Below the pieces are notes generated by a model. The model saw only the letters and a program-made list of their open reading frames with translations, was not told the DNA's origin and ran no database searches. From Pseudomonas chlororaphis (GTDB taxonomy: Bacteria; Pseudomonadota; Gammaproteobacteria; Pseudomonadales; Pseudomonadaceae), in contig NZ_MSCT01000020.1 of the NCBI RefSeq assembly GCF_001921865.1, positions 620,001 to 684,000 on the forward strand: DNA of 64,000 nucleotides, written 5' to 3'. The position numbers and the translations under genes are program-made. Positions 26,136 through 35,214 of this stretch are shown here, piece by piece; within the stretch, counting starts at the first letter, position 1, and the number at the start of each line of letters is the position of its first letter.

Positions 26136-28020
26136 GGGCCGTAGCCTCCGCACTGATAGGGCCGGCAAACTCAGGCTTGAGCAGGCCATCCTGGCCCAGA
26201 AGCCAGGCGTCCATCACCTGGCGCACCACCGGGGCGGCCACGCCGGAACCGGACTCGCCGTTCTCGACCATGACCGACACCACGATCTTCGGGTTCTCCG
26301 CCGGCGCGAAGCCGACGAACAGGGCGTGGTCGCGGTGACGTTCCTGGACCTTGGAACGGTCGTATTTCTCGCCCTGCTTGATCGCGACCACCTGGGCCGT
26401 ACCGCTCTTGCCGGCGATCCGGTATTGCGAGCCGACAGCCGCCTTGCGTGCGGTGCCGCGGGCACCGTGCATCACCTGCTGCATGCCGTGGCTGACCTTG
26501 GTCCAGTCCGACGGGTCGCGCAGGATGATGTCCGGCATCGGGTTGTCATCCACCGGTTTTTCGCCTTCGATGGTCTTGGCCAGGTGCGGGCGGTTCCACT
26601 TGCCCCGATTCGCCACCAGCGCCGTGGCCTGGGCCAGCTGCAACGGAGTGGACTGCATGTAACCCTGGCCGATCCCGAGAATCAGCGTCTCGCCCGGGAA
26701 CCAGGCCTGGCGACGAGTGGCGCGCTTCCACTCCCGCGATGGCATCAGGCCCGGCGATTCCTCGAACATGTCCAGCGAGACCTTCTGGCCGATACCGAAC
26801 TTGTTCATGTAGGCCGACAACCGATCGATCCCCAGCTTGTGGGCCAGGTCGTAGAAATAGGTGTCGTTGGACCGCATGATCGCCGTGTCGAGGTCGACGT
26901 AGCCGTCGCCGGTACGGTTCCAGTTACGGTATTTGTGGTCGTAGTTGGGCAACTGGTAGTAGCCCGGGTCGTAGACCCGCGTAGAGGCCGTCACCACCCC
27001 GGAGTCGAGCCCGGCGATCGCCACCGCCGGCTTGATGGTCGAGCCCGGCGGGTACAGGCCGCGCAACACCCGGTTGAACAGCGGGCGATCGATAGAGTCG
27101 CGCAGTTCGGCGTAGGCCTTGAAACTGATGCCGGTGACGAACAGGTTCGGATCGAAGCTCGGCTGGCTGACCATGGCCAGCACCTCGCCAGTAGTCGGGT
27201 CCAATGCCACCACCGCGCCACGCCGGCCGCCCAGGGCCGCCTCGGCGGCTTCCTGCAACTTGATGTCCAGGCTCAGGACGATGTCCTTGCCGGGAATCGG
27301 GTCGGTGCGCTTGAGCACCCGCAACACGCGGCCACGAGCGTTGGTCTCGACCTCTTCGTAGCCCACCTGGCCGTGCAGCTCGGGCTCGTAGAAGCGCTCG
27401 ATGCCGGTCTTGCCAATATGGTGGGTGCCGCTGTAGTTCACCGGGTCCAGGGTCTTCAGCTCTTTCTCGTTGATCCGCCCCATATAACCCACCGAGTGCG
27501 CGAAATGCGCGCCCTGCGGGTAATGGCGGACCAGCTGCGCCACTACTTCCACCCCGGGCAGGCGGAACTGGTTGACCGCGATCCGGGCGATCTGCTCTTC
27601 GTTGAGCTCGAACAGGATCGGCACCGGTTCGAACGGTCGGCGCCCCTGTTTCATGCGTTTCTCGAACAGTACCCGGTCTTCCGGCGTCAGCTCCAGCACC
27701 TCGATAATGACATCGAGGACCTGGCGCCAGTCGCCGGAACGCTCGCGGGTCATGCTCAGGCTGAAACTCGGCCGGTTGTCGGCCACCACCACGCCATTAC
27801 GGTCGAAGATCAGGCCGCGGGTCGGCGGAATCGGCTGCACGTGAACCCGATTGTTTTCCGACAGGGTCGAGTGATAGTCGTACTGGATCACCTGCAGGTA
27901 ATACAGCCGCGCGATCAGTACACCGATCAGGCACACCACCGCAATAGCCCCGAACACGACCCGGCCACGCACCAGACGGGCGTCTTTTTCGTGGTCCTTG
28001 ATACGGATCGGCTGGGACAT
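26125..28020 (-). CDS. mrdA: Penicillin-binding protein 2 (elongation transpeptidase)
   Basis: PBP2 cross-links peptidoglycan during cell elongation in complex with RodA. The 631-residue protein has a single N-terminal membrane anchor (about 20-40), a PBP dimerisation domain (PTRGLIFDRNG), and a transpeptidase domain with Ser327-Thr-Ile-Lys330 in PPGSTIKP, SND in MRSNDTYFYDLA, and KSG in AGKSGTAQV. The gene overlaps rodA by 11 bases and follows rlmH after 12 bases, forming a rsfS-rlmH-mrdA-rodA-sltB1-rlpA chain. Confidence 0.97.
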   Translation of the reverse strand: MSQPIRIKDHEKDARLVRGRVVFGAIAVVCLIGVLIARLYYLQVIQYDYHSTLSENNRVHVQPIPPTRGLIFDRNGVVVADNRPSFSLSMTRERSGDWRQVLDVIIEVLELTPEDRVLFEKRMKQGRRPFEPVPILFELNEEQIARIAVNQFRLPGVEVVAQLVRHYPQGAHFAHSVGYMGRINEKELKTLDPVNYSGTHHIGKTGIERFYEPELHGQVGYEEVETNARGRVLRVLKRTDPIPGKDIVLSLDIKLQEAAEAALGGRRGAVVALDPTTGEVLAMVSQPSFDPNLFVTGISFKAYAELRDSIDRPLFNRVLRGLYPPGSTIKPAVAIAGLDSGVVTASTRVYDPGYYQLPNYDHKYRNWNRTGDGYVDLDTAIMRSNDTYFYDLAHKLGIDRLSAYMNKFGIGQKVSLDMFEESPGLMPSREWKRATRRQAWFPGETLILGIGQGYMQSTPLQLAQATALVANRGKWNRPHLAKTIEGEKPVDDNPMPDIILRDPSDWTKVSHGMQQVMHGARGTARKAAVGSQYRIAGKSGTAQVVAIKQGEKYDRSKVQERHRDHALFVGFAPAENPKIVVSVMVENGESGSGVAAPVVRQVMDAWLLGQDGLLKPEFAGPISAEATAREE

Positions 28021-28032
28021 TAGAGGCGCGGA

Positions 28033-28500
28033 CTATTTGTGGTAAGGGTGCCCGGACAGGACTGTCCAGGCGCGATACAGCTGTTCACCGATCAGGATCC
28101 GTACCAGCGGGTGCGGCAGGGTCAGCGGCGACAAGGACCAACGCTGATCGGCCCGCGCGCAGACTTCCGGCGCCAGCCCCTCGGGGCCGCCGACCATGAA
28201 GTTCACGGTGCGCGAGTCGAGGCGCCAGCGATCCAGTTCCACCGCCAGTTGCTCGGTGCTCCAGGGCTTGCCGTGTACCTCGAGGGTAACGATGCGCTCG
28301 TTCTGCCCGACCTTGGCCAGCATGGTTTCGCCCTCCTGACGGATGAAACGAGCCACGTCGGCGTTCTTGCCGCGGGTATTGAGCGGTATTTCCACCAGTT
28401 CCAGCGCCAGCTCGGATGGCAGACGCTTGGCATATTCGTGCCAACCCTCTTCCACCCACTTGGGCATGCGTGAACCGACAGCGATCAGGCGCAGGCGCAC
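28033..28500 (-). CDS. rlmH: 23S rRNA (pseudouridine-1915-N3) methyltransferase
   Basis: RlmH methylates pseudouridine 1915 in helix 69 of 23S rRNA. The 155-residue SPOUT methyltransferase shows the family start MRLRLIAVGSRMPKWVEEG, the SAM-binding knot FMVGGPEGLAPEV, and the C-terminal EQLYRAWTVLSGHPYHK. Length is typical. It lies 9 bases after rsfS and 12 bases before mrdA. Confidence 0.97.
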   Translation of the reverse strand: MRLRLIAVGSRMPKWVEEGWHEYAKRLPSELALELVEIPLNTRGKNADVARFIRQEGETMLAKVGQNERIVTLEVHGKPWSTEQLAVELDRWRLDSRTVNFMVGGPEGLAPEVCARADQRWSLSPLTLPHPLVRILIGEQLYRAWTVLSGHPYHK

Positions 28501-28509
28501 AACCGTCCC

Positions 28510-29004
28510 TTATTCCTGGTCTTTGTTGAGCTTGTTGAAGTGCTCATGACCGACTTCAGGGCTGTGGTGCTTGCCGTCGGCAGCACGGCTCTGCTCGGCG
28601 CCTTTCCACAGGCGTTCGAGGTCGTAGAACTGACGGGCATTGGAGGTCATCATGTGAACGATGACGTCGTCCATGTCCAGCAGCACCCAGTCGCTGTCGC
28701 CCTTGCCTTCTTCACCCAGCGGCTTGACGCCCTGGGCTTTGACCGACTCGCGAACCTTGTCCAGCATCGCGCCGATCTGGCGGTTGGAAGTACCGGTGGC
28801 GATGATCATGTAGTCGGTGATGCTCTGCTTGTCGCGCACATCGATGACCAGCACGTCCTGGGCCTTCACGTCTTCCAGGGCCGCTACGGCAACCTTGACC
28901 AGCTCTTCGCCCTTGAGGGGCTCGCCGCTGATGACTTTTTCCGGCAGCGGCGCACTTTTGAAGGTGCCTTTGCGCTTTACTTTGTTTACGTCGTTGTTCG
29001 TCAT
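28510..29004 (-). CDS. rsfS: Ribosomal silencing factor RsfS
   Basis: RsfS binds L14 on the 50S subunit and blocks subunit joining in slow growth. The protein has the Oligomerisation/Iojap core (DVLVIDVRDKQSITDYMIIATGTSNRQIGA and GDSDWVLLDMDDVIVHMM). At 164 residues it is longer than the usual 105-120: about 30 extra residues precede the core, lysine-rich (MTNNDVNKVKRKGTFK), and about 20 follow it (SRAADGKHHSPEVGHEHFNK). An internal methionine start for a shorter form is not obvious, so I keep the long form. nadD lies upstream. Confidence 0.93.
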   Translation of the reverse strand: MTNNDVNKVKRKGTFKSAPLPEKVISGEPLKGEELVKVAVAALEDVKAQDVLVIDVRDKQSITDYMIIATGTSNRQIGAMLDKVRESVKAQGVKPLGEEGKGDSDWVLLDMDDVIVHMMTSNARQFYDLERLWKGAEQSRAADGKHHSPEVGHEHFNKLNKDQE

Positions 29005-29074
29005 ATAAAACTCGTTTTGCTCGTATGTTCGGGCGCTTCAATACACGACTGTTCGTGCCTTCAAGCGCGCCTCT

Positions 29075-29719
29075 TTAGTTCGGCCCACGGTAAAGTCCGT
29101 GGGCATCGATGTAGGCCAGGACCGCGTCAGGCACCAGGAAACGTACCGACTTACCGCTGGCCAGCAGTTGACGGATCTGGGTGGCGGACACCGCAAGCGG
29201 GGTCTGCCAGACGAATGCAATGTGTCCACCGGGCCCTTGCAGGGCCAGGGGGTCGCTCACCGAGCGCGCCGCCAGCAGGTTGCGCAACGCATCCGGCGGC
29301 TCGCTGTCGGCATCCGGGCGTTGCAGCACCAGGATGTGGCAATGCTGGAGCAACTCCTCCCAGCGATGCCAGGTAGGCAGGCCGCAAAACGCGTCCCAGC
29401 CCAGCAACAGGAACAACTGGTCATCCGCGGCCATTTCGGCCCGCATCAGTTCCAGGGTGTCTATGGTGTAGGACGGTTTGTCCCGTTTCAGCTCGCGATC
29501 GTCCACCACCAAAGGCGAAACGCCCGCCACCGCGCACTCGACCATCGCCAGACGGTCCAGCGCCGACACCTGCGGCGTATCGCGATGCGGCGGCCGCGCG
29601 CTCGGCGTCAGGCGCAGCTCATCGAGCCCCAGCGCATCGGCCACCTCCAGCGCGCTGCGCAGATGACCGATGTGCACGGGGTCGAAGGTACCGCCCAGCA
29701 GCCCGATACGTTTGCTCAT
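29075..29719 (-). CDS. nadD: Nicotinate-nucleotide adenylyltransferase
   Basis: NadD adenylates nicotinate mononucleotide in NAD synthesis. The 214-residue protein shows the nucleotidyltransferase GGTFDPVHIGHL at the N-terminus and the C-terminal ISxxR-type motif as VSATQIRQLLASG. ATG 29719 overlaps the proA stop as TGATG and is preferred to a TTG one codon earlier. A 70-base gap separates it from rsfS. Confidence 0.95.
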   Translation of the reverse strand: MSKRIGLLGGTFDPVHIGHLRSALEVADALGLDELRLTPSARPPHRDTPQVSALDRLAMVECAVAGVSPLVVDDRELKRDKPSYTIDTLELMRAEMAADDQLFLLLGWDAFCGLPTWHRWEELLQHCHILVLQRPDADSEPPDALRNLLAARSVSDPLALQGPGGHIAFVWQTPLAVSATQIRQLLASGKSVRFLVPDAVLAYIDAHGLYRGPN

Positions 29720-30984
29720 CAAGTGCGCACATGGCCGTCGCCGAAGACGACGTATTTCTCGCTGGTCAGCCCTTCCAGGCCGACCGGACCACGGGCATGC
29801 AGCTTGTCGGTGGAAATACCGATCTCCGCGCCCAGGCCATACTCGAAACCGTCGGCAAAACGGGTCGAGGCATTGACCATCACCGAGCTGGAGTCCACCT
29901 CGTTGAGGAAGCGCCGCGCATCGGTGAAATTCTCGGTGACGATGGCGTCCGTGTGATGCGAACCATAGGTGTTGATGTGCTCGATGGCCGCCGCCAGGCT
30001 ATCGACCACCAGGATCGACAGGATCGGCGCGGTGTATTCGGTGCGCCAGTCTTCTTCGGTGGCCTCGATCACATCGTCGCCCAACAGGGCGCGGGTCCGC
30101 GGGCAACCGCGCAGCTCGACCTGCTTGTCGCGATAGATCGCAGCCAGCGGCGGCAATACACGCTCGGCGATAGCGGTGTGGACCAGCAGGGTCTCCATGG
30201 TGTTGCACGGCGCGTAGCGCTGGGTCTTGGCGTTGTCGGCGATGCGAATCGCCTTGTCCAGGTCGGCCGCCACGTCGATGAACACATGGCAGACGCCGTC
30301 CAGGTGCTTGATCACCGGCACCTTGGCATCGCGGCTGACCCGCTCGATCAGGCTCTTGCCGCCACGCGGCACGATCACGTCGACGAACTCGGGCATGGTG
30401 ATCAGCGCGCCAACGGCAGCGCGATCGGTGGTTTCCACCACCTGCACCACCTGCGCCGGCAAACCGGCCACCGCCAGGCCCTGCTGGATACAGGTGGCAA
30501 TGGCGCGATTGGAATTGATCGCCTCGGAACCGCCGCGCAGGATGGTGGCGTTACCGGACTTCAGGCACAGGCTGGCGGCGTCGATGGTCACGTTCGGACG
30601 CGACTCGTAGATGATGCCGATCACGCCCAGGGGCACGCGCATCTTGCCGACCTGGATGCCCGAAGGCAGGTAGCGCATATCGCGGATTTCACCGATGGGG
30701 TCAGGCAGCTTGGCCACCTGACGCAGGCCCTCGATCATTTCGTCGATACGCACCGGAGTCAGCGCCAGACGGTCGAGCAGTGCCGGTTCCAGACCATTGG
30801 CCCGGCCGTTGGCCAGGTCCTGCTCATTGGCCGCGCTCAACTCGGGGCGAGCCGCGTCCAATGCATCGGCAGCCGCCAGCAATGCGCGGTTTTTCTGCGC
30901 AGTGGTGGCGCGAGCGATCACTCGCGAAGCTTCGCGGGCGGCGCGACCCAAACGGGTCATGTAGTCAAGAACGGACTCAGTCAT
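29719..30984 (-). CDS. proA: Gamma-glutamyl phosphate reductase
   Basis: ProA reduces gamma-glutamyl phosphate to the semialdehyde, the second step of proline synthesis. The 421-residue aldehyde-dehydrogenase-fold protein includes GVIGIIYESRPNVTIDAA, LCLKSGNATILRGGSEA, and the catalytic Cys in QRYAPCNTMETLLV. ATG 30984 (MTESVLDYM) matches homologues; the longer frame upstream reads through a leader. It is translationally coupled to nadD. Confidence 0.97.
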   Translation of the reverse strand: MTESVLDYMTRLGRAAREASRVIARATTAQKNRALLAAADALDAARPELSAANEQDLANGRANGLEPALLDRLALTPVRIDEMIEGLRQVAKLPDPIGEIRDMRYLPSGIQVGKMRVPLGVIGIIYESRPNVTIDAASLCLKSGNATILRGGSEAINSNRAIATCIQQGLAVAGLPAQVVQVVETTDRAAVGALITMPEFVDVIVPRGGKSLIERVSRDAKVPVIKHLDGVCHVFIDVAADLDKAIRIADNAKTQRYAPCNTMETLLVHTAIAERVLPPLAAIYRDKQVELRGCPRTRALLGDDVIEATEEDWRTEYTAPILSILVVDSLAAAIEHINTYGSHHTDAIVTENFTDARRFLNEVDSSSVMVNASTRFADGFEYGLGAEIGISTDKLHARGPVGLEGLTSEKYVVFGDGHVRT

Positions 30985-31159
30985 GGTCTGCTGTGGTCTT
31001 GGCAAAGAGGAAAGCGGCTGATTATAGCTGTCGCGCCGGCCCACGGACAGCGGTCGCGGGCGGATGGTCGAAATGGACGGCAAATACCCGTCGTTCAGCC
31101 TGAATTAAGCTGGGAATTGATACCATTGCGACCCAATTCCCGTCATCGCCCTGGCCATC

Positions 31160-31858
31160 ATGTCCAATCTGTCCGCCCCGACACCGCCCAAAGCCTTGCC
31201 CGACGGCTTTTTCGACCGCGATGCCCAGGTTCTGGCCCGCGAACTGCTCGGCAAAATCATCCGCCATCGGGTGGGCGATCTGTGGCTGTCGGCGCGCATT
31301 ATCGAAACAGAAGCCTATTACTGCGAGGAAAAAGGCAGCCATGCCTCCCTCGGCTACACAGAAAAGCGTAAGGCTTTGTTTCTGGACGGCGGACACATCT
31401 ATATGTACTACGCCCGCGGCGGCGATTCGCTGAACTTCAGCGCTCACGGTCCGGGCAACGCGGTGCTGATCAAGTCGGCCTATCCCTGGGTCGATGAAGT
31501 CTGCGGGCCCGCCAGCCTGGCGCAGATGCTCCTGAACAACCCCGACGCCAGCGGTCGGCCGCGCCCCTCGCAGAAGCTCTGCGCCGGCCAGACCCTGTTG
31601 TGCAAGGCCCTGGGCCTGAAAGTCCCAGTGTGGGATGCCAAGCGCTTCGACCATGAAGTGCTGTTCGTCGAGGATGTCGGCGCGACAGTCGCCAGCATCA
31701 TCCAGACCACCCGCCTGGGCATCCCCCACGGGCGCGACGAACACCTGATGTACCGCTTCGTCGATGCCGCCTACGCCGCCTACTGCACTCGGAACCCGCT
31801 ACGTCGCGGGCAGATCGAAGGTCGCGACTACGTATTGCACACCCCATCCTGCCTGTAG
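31160..31858 (+). CDS. DNA-3-methyladenine glycosylase (AAG/MPG family)
   Basis: This base-excision repair enzyme removes alkylated purines. The 232-residue protein matches the Aag/Mpg fold: VLARELLGKIIRH, IIETEAYYCEEKGSHA (with the catalytic Glu in ETEAY), and IYMYYARGGDSLNFSA in place of the usual YGM/NxVxG region. The gene diverges from proA across 175 bases and is followed by a REP-like sequence. P. aeruginosa carries a homologue in the same place (PA4010, as I recall). Confidence 0.9.
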   Translation: MSNLSAPTPPKALPDGFFDRDAQVLARELLGKIIRHRVGDLWLSARIIETEAYYCEEKGSHASLGYTEKRKALFLDGGHIYMYYARGGDSLNFSAHGPGNAVLIKSAYPWVDEVCGPASLAQMLLNNPDASGRPRPSQKLCAGQTLLCKALGLKVPVWDAKRFDHEVLFVEDVGATVASIIQTTRLGIPHGRDEHLMYRFVDAAYAAYCTRNPLRRGQIEGRDYVLHTPSCL

Positions 31859-31900
31859 CGGCGAACGTGCCCGCTAGCGCGAGCGCGTTCGTTCCTGTGG
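31855..31900. repeat. Diverged REP-like palindrome
   Basis: GTAGCGGCGAACGTGCCCGC and a facing GCGAGCGCGTTCGTTCCTGT resemble an eroded inverted REP pair between the glycosylase and DedA-PAP2 genes. Confidence 0.4.
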
Positions 31901-31936
31901 TCGAAACGAAAACCGAAGCAACGGAGTTGAAAACCT

Positions 31937-33253
31937 ATGGGCCAATGGCTCGATGGAATAACCGGCTGGCTGACGATGAACCCTCAATGGCTGGCAGCAG
32001 CCGTGTTCATTGTGGCGGCCGTCGAATGCCTGGCGATCGCCGGCCTGATCGTACCCGGCACCGTGCTGCTGTTCGCCATTGCGGTCATGGCCGGCAGCGG
32101 CGCGCTGTCCCTGGGTGAAACCCTGGCGCTGGGGTTCTTCGGCGGCCTGCTCGGGGATGTGGTGTCCTACCTGCTGGGGCGTCGCTTCCACCAGAACATC
32201 CGGCGCCTGCCGGGCCTGCGCCATCACCCGGAATGGATCAACGGCGCCGAAGCCTATTTCCAGCGCTATGGCATCGCCAGCCTGCTGGTCGGGCGTTTTA
32301 TCGGCCCCTTGCGGCCCATGCTGCCGATGGTGGCCGGTATGTTCGACATGCCGTTCCCGCGCTTTTTCGCCGTCAGCCTGCTGGCCGCCGCAGGCTGGAG
32401 CGTGGCCTACCTGCTGCCGGGCTGGGCCACGGGCGCGGCGATCCGCCTGCCTCTGCCCGAGGGTTTCTGGCCGCAAGCCGGCATCGTCGCCGCCAGCATC
32501 GCCGTGCTGCTGGGCCTGAGCGTCAACAGCACCATGCGCGGCCACCGCCGAGCGACCCTGCTAATTGCCGGCCTCAGCCTGGCGATCCTGATCGGACTGT
32601 TCATCGGCTACCCCTACCTCAACCATTTCGACCAGGGCCTGATGGCGCTGGTCCAGGAACACCGCAGTCCGGCGCTGGACCAGGTGATGGTGGTGCTGAC
32701 CCAGTTCGGCGAATTCCGCACCATGCTGTTCGCCAGCGCCCTGGTCACCCTGCTGTTGCTGGTTGCGCGGCAATGGCGGCAGGCCGTCTTCGCCGGCGCC
32801 ACGCTGCTGTGCACCGCCCTGGCCAACACCGGTAGCAAACTCTTCTTCGCCCGTATGCGCCCGGAGGTCCTGACCGATCCGCTGACCAGTTTCAGCATGC
32901 CCAGCGGCCATAGCTCCGGCTCGTTCGCCCTGTTTCTGACCCTGGCGGTGCTCGCCGGCCGCGGCCAGCCGCCGCGCATGCGCCTGACCTGGCTGCTCCT
33001 GGGCTGCTTGCCCGCGGCGGCGATTGCCCTGTCGCGAATCTACCTGGGCGCCCATTGGCCCACCGACATCCTGGCCGGCACCATGCTTGCCGCCTGCGTA
33101 TGCGCGGCTGCCCTGTGGTTCACCCAACGCCAGACCCTGCTGGCGCCCATGCCGGCCAAAGTCTGGTGGCTGGTATTGCCGGGGCTGGTCGCCTTGTTCG
33201 GGTTCGAAGCAGTCAGGCACCTGCCGCACGCCCTGCTGCGTTATGCGTATTAG
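31937..33253 (+). CDS. DedA-PAP2 fusion membrane protein
   Basis: The 438-residue polytopic protein joins two domains. Residues 1-190 are a DedA/SNARE-associated domain (ECLAIAGLIVPGTVLLF, LGDVVSYLLGRRF, GRFIGPLRPMLPMVAG), a family now linked to recycling of undecaprenyl phosphate or other lipid carriers. Residues about 215-400 are a PAP2 phosphatase with KLFFARMRP, PSGHSSGSFAL and SRIYLGAHWPTDILAG, i.e. all three catalytic motifs. Fusion of a lipid flippase-like domain to a lipid-phosphate phosphatase suggests coupled dephosphorylation and flipping of a polyprenyl phosphate; this is inference. A Shine-Dalgarno (CGGAGTTG) precedes ATG 31937. Confidence 0.9.
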   Translation: MGQWLDGITGWLTMNPQWLAAAVFIVAAVECLAIAGLIVPGTVLLFAIAVMAGSGALSLGETLALGFFGGLLGDVVSYLLGRRFHQNIRRLPGLRHHPEWINGAEAYFQRYGIASLLVGRFIGPLRPMLPMVAGMFDMPFPRFFAVSLLAAAGWSVAYLLPGWATGAAIRLPLPEGFWPQAGIVAASIAVLLGLSVNSTMRGHRRATLLIAGLSLAILIGLFIGYPYLNHFDQGLMALVQEHRSPALDQVMVVLTQFGEFRTMLFASALVTLLLLVARQWRQAVFAGATLLCTALANTGSKLFFARMRPEVLTDPLTSFSMPSGHSSGSFALFLTLAVLAGRGQPPRMRLTWLLLGCLPAAAIALSRIYLGAHWPTDILAGTMLAACVCAAALWFTQRQTLLAPMPAKVWWLVLPGLVALFGFEAVRHLPHALLRYAY

Positions 33254-33327
33254 AGAGAGCGGCATACCGCTGTAGGCGTTGCCCCGAAGCTCTTCAGCAC
33301 TATCAGAATCTGCGCCCACTACGCGGG

Positions 33328-33354
33328 CGATCGCAGCCTGCGGCAGCGGCTACA
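33328..33354. repeat. REP element, second family
   Basis: CGATCGCAGCCTGCGGCAGC matches the REP unit of the REPIN at 38190-38296 but not the GCGAGC type. It is a single copy between convergent genes. Confidence 0.7.
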
Positions 33355-33357
33355 GGA

Positions 33358-33948
33358 TCAGGCGAAAAGTTCGCCTTGCAGTTCGTCGAGCAGCGCCTGG
33401 ATCGCATCCAGGCGTTGCTGCGGATCGTCCAGTTGCAACAGGTCGATCTTGTCCAGCTCGGAGAACGGCAACAGATAGGCCAGCTGGTTGGCCAGCGACT
33501 GCTGGCCGTTGGCTTCGGTGCCCATGTTCAGGGCTTCGACCATGGGGTGTTCGGCCAAAGCCTTGAGCAAGGCGATCAGGTCCCCGTCATCGTCCTGCAA
33601 CGGCTGCTCGGGGGCTTCGTCCAGCCACTGGACTTCGGCCACGCGCAACTGGTCGCGCTGCACTTCGCTGGCCAGCACCCGAAAGCGCCGCCCGCCCTTG
33701 ACCCGAATTCCCAGCAGGCCGTTGTCCTGCTGATGGAAGTCGGTGATCAGCGCCTCGCAGCCCACCCGGGCAAACCCTTCCGGAGCGATGCCGACCTCGT
33801 CGCCCTCAAGAATGCACACCACGCCAAAACCGCCGCCCTGCTTCATGCAGCGGCCGATCATGTCCAGGTAGCGCGCCTCGAAAATCTGCAAGTCGAGGAT
33901 GCAGTCGGGGAACAGCACTGTGTTCAGCGGGAAAAGCGCCAGGCTCAT
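33358..33948 (-). CDS. LON N-terminal (substrate-binding) domain protein
   Basis: This 196-residue cytosolic protein matches the stand-alone LON substrate-binding domain (PUA-like): MSLALFPLNTVLFPDCILDLQIFEARYLDMI, then GLLGIRVKGGRRFRV. It has no ATPase or protease domain, so it is not Lon itself; family members may act as adaptors. ATG 33948 was chosen because the upstream frame runs into lrgB. The stop-to-start gap from lrgB is 10 bases, so it is probably co-transcribed with lrgAB. Confidence 0.9.
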   Translation of the reverse strand: MSLALFPLNTVLFPDCILDLQIFEARYLDMIGRCMKQGGGFGVVCILEGDEVGIAPEGFARVGCEALITDFHQQDNGLLGIRVKGGRRFRVLASEVQRDQLRVAEVQWLDEAPEQPLQDDDGDLIALLKALAEHPMVEALNMGTEANGQQSLANQLAYLLPFSELDKIDLLQLDDPQQRLDAIQALLDELQGELFA

Positions 33949-33958
33949 ACAGGTTTCC

Positions 33959-34675
33959 TTAAACCACCAACGACACCGCCAACGGCAGGAACACCGCCGT
34001 GGCCACACCCATCAGGCTCATCGCCAGCGCCGCGAAAGCGCCGCACTCGTCACTTTCCTGCAGGGCCACCGAGGTGCCCACCGCGTGGGCCGTCATGCCC
34101 AGCGCCATGCCACGAGCCTCCGGGCTGTGCACCCGCAGGCGGTCGAGGATGGCCGGGCCGAAAATCGCCCCGATCACCCCGGTGATCAACACGAACACCG
34201 CGGCCAGCGCCGCCACGCCGCCAATCTGCTCGGCCACCAGCATGGCGATCGGCGAGGTCACCGACTTCGGCGCCATGGTCATCAGGATCATGTTCTCGGC
34301 ACCGAACCACCACCCCAGCAACACGCCCAGGCCGGTGGCGACCACGCCCCCAATCACCAGCGTAGTAAAAATCGGCCAGAACAACTGCCGAATCCGCCGC
34401 AGGTTGAGGTACAGCGGCACGGCCAGCGCCACCGTGGCCGGGCCCAGGAGAATGCTGAGGATTTCCGTGCTCTTGCGGTATTCGGCATAGCTCAGGCCAC
34501 AGCCGAGCAAGACGCCAATCACCAGCAACATGGAGACCAGCACCGGTTGCAGGAAAACCCAGCGGGTTTTCTCGAAGGCCGCGAGGATCAGTTGATAGGC
34601 GCCCAGGGTAATGCCGATGCCGAACAGCGGATGATGGATCACCGACGTCCAGGCGCCTTGCCAGTCGAGCGTCAT
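33959..34675 (-). CDS. lrgB: LrgB/CidB family membrane protein
   Basis: The 238-residue protein has about seven membrane helices and the LrgB signature (APKSVTSPIAMLVAEQIGG and GMTAHAVGTSVALQ). LrgAB/CidAB pairs affect murein hydrolase export and, in later work, pyruvate or glycolate transport. Which holds here is not visible. ATG 34675 overlaps the lrgA stop (ATGA). A longer frame upstream is only the other frame of lrgA. Confidence 0.92.
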   Translation of the reverse strand: MTLDWQGAWTSVIHHPLFGIGITLGAYQLILAAFEKTRWVFLQPVLVSMLLVIGVLLGCGLSYAEYRKSTEILSILLGPATVALAVPLYLNLRRIRQLFWPIFTTLVIGGVVATGLGVLLGWWFGAENMILMTMAPKSVTSPIAMLVAEQIGGVAALAAVFVLITGVIGAIFGPAILDRLRVHSPEARGMALGMTAHAVGTSVALQESDECGAFAALAMSLMGVATAVFLPLAVSLVV

Positions 34676-35034
34676 TGGCCGCCCTCCCGATGCCCGTGAC
34701 GCTTGACCAGCCTCTGCATCAGCACACCGACAAACGCCATGGAGATCACCAGCGACAGCACCAGCGCGCCAACGATCGCCCAGAAATCCGCGGCGATATC
34801 CGCCGCGTACACCATCACGCCCACCGCAGGCGGTACCAGCAACAGCGGCAGGTAACGCAGCAAGCTGGAGGCGGCCTGGCTCAATGGCTCGCCGACCTCG
34901 CCGCGGGCCACCAGGAAGATCAGCAGCAACAGCAGGCCGACAATCGGCCCCGGCAGGATCGGCAGGAACAGATGATTGATCGCCGTGCCAAGCAATTGAA
35001 ACAGCACCAGCCATGTCAGACCGCGTAACAACAT
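34672..35034 (-). CDS. lrgA: LrgA/CidA holin-like membrane protein
   Basis: The 120-residue protein has four membrane helices and the LrgA family motif LPGPIVGLLLLLIFL with FLPxLPGPxxG, plus LLLVPPAVGVMVY. ATG 35034 follows GACGAGGG; an ATG 10 codons upstream is an alternative. It is the first gene of lrgA-lrgB-LON on the minus strand. Confidence 0.9.
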   Translation of the reverse strand: MLLRGLTWLVLFQLLGTAINHLFLPILPGPIVGLLLLLIFLVARGEVGEPLSQAASSLLRYLPLLLVPPAVGVMVYAADIAADFWAIVGALVLSLVISMAFVGVLMQRLVKRHGHREGGQ

Positions 35035-35214
35035 CCCTCGTCCCCCCGAAAAATCGCTGGGCATTATAAGCACGCGAACGCTATGCACCGGCATTCGCCA
35101 AAAGCATGGAAGGTTGACCGGAGCAAACCCCCATGATGATCTACAGTGGGTTGTCAGGGCGCATGCCCCCGCACCTCTAGAACGATAAAACCGATGAACC
35201 CAAGGAGAGTCTCA

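Noticed and set aside
26056..28023. 655-codon plus-strand frame over mrdA
   Set aside because: Shadow of mrdA, whose transpeptidase motifs are complete on the minus strand.
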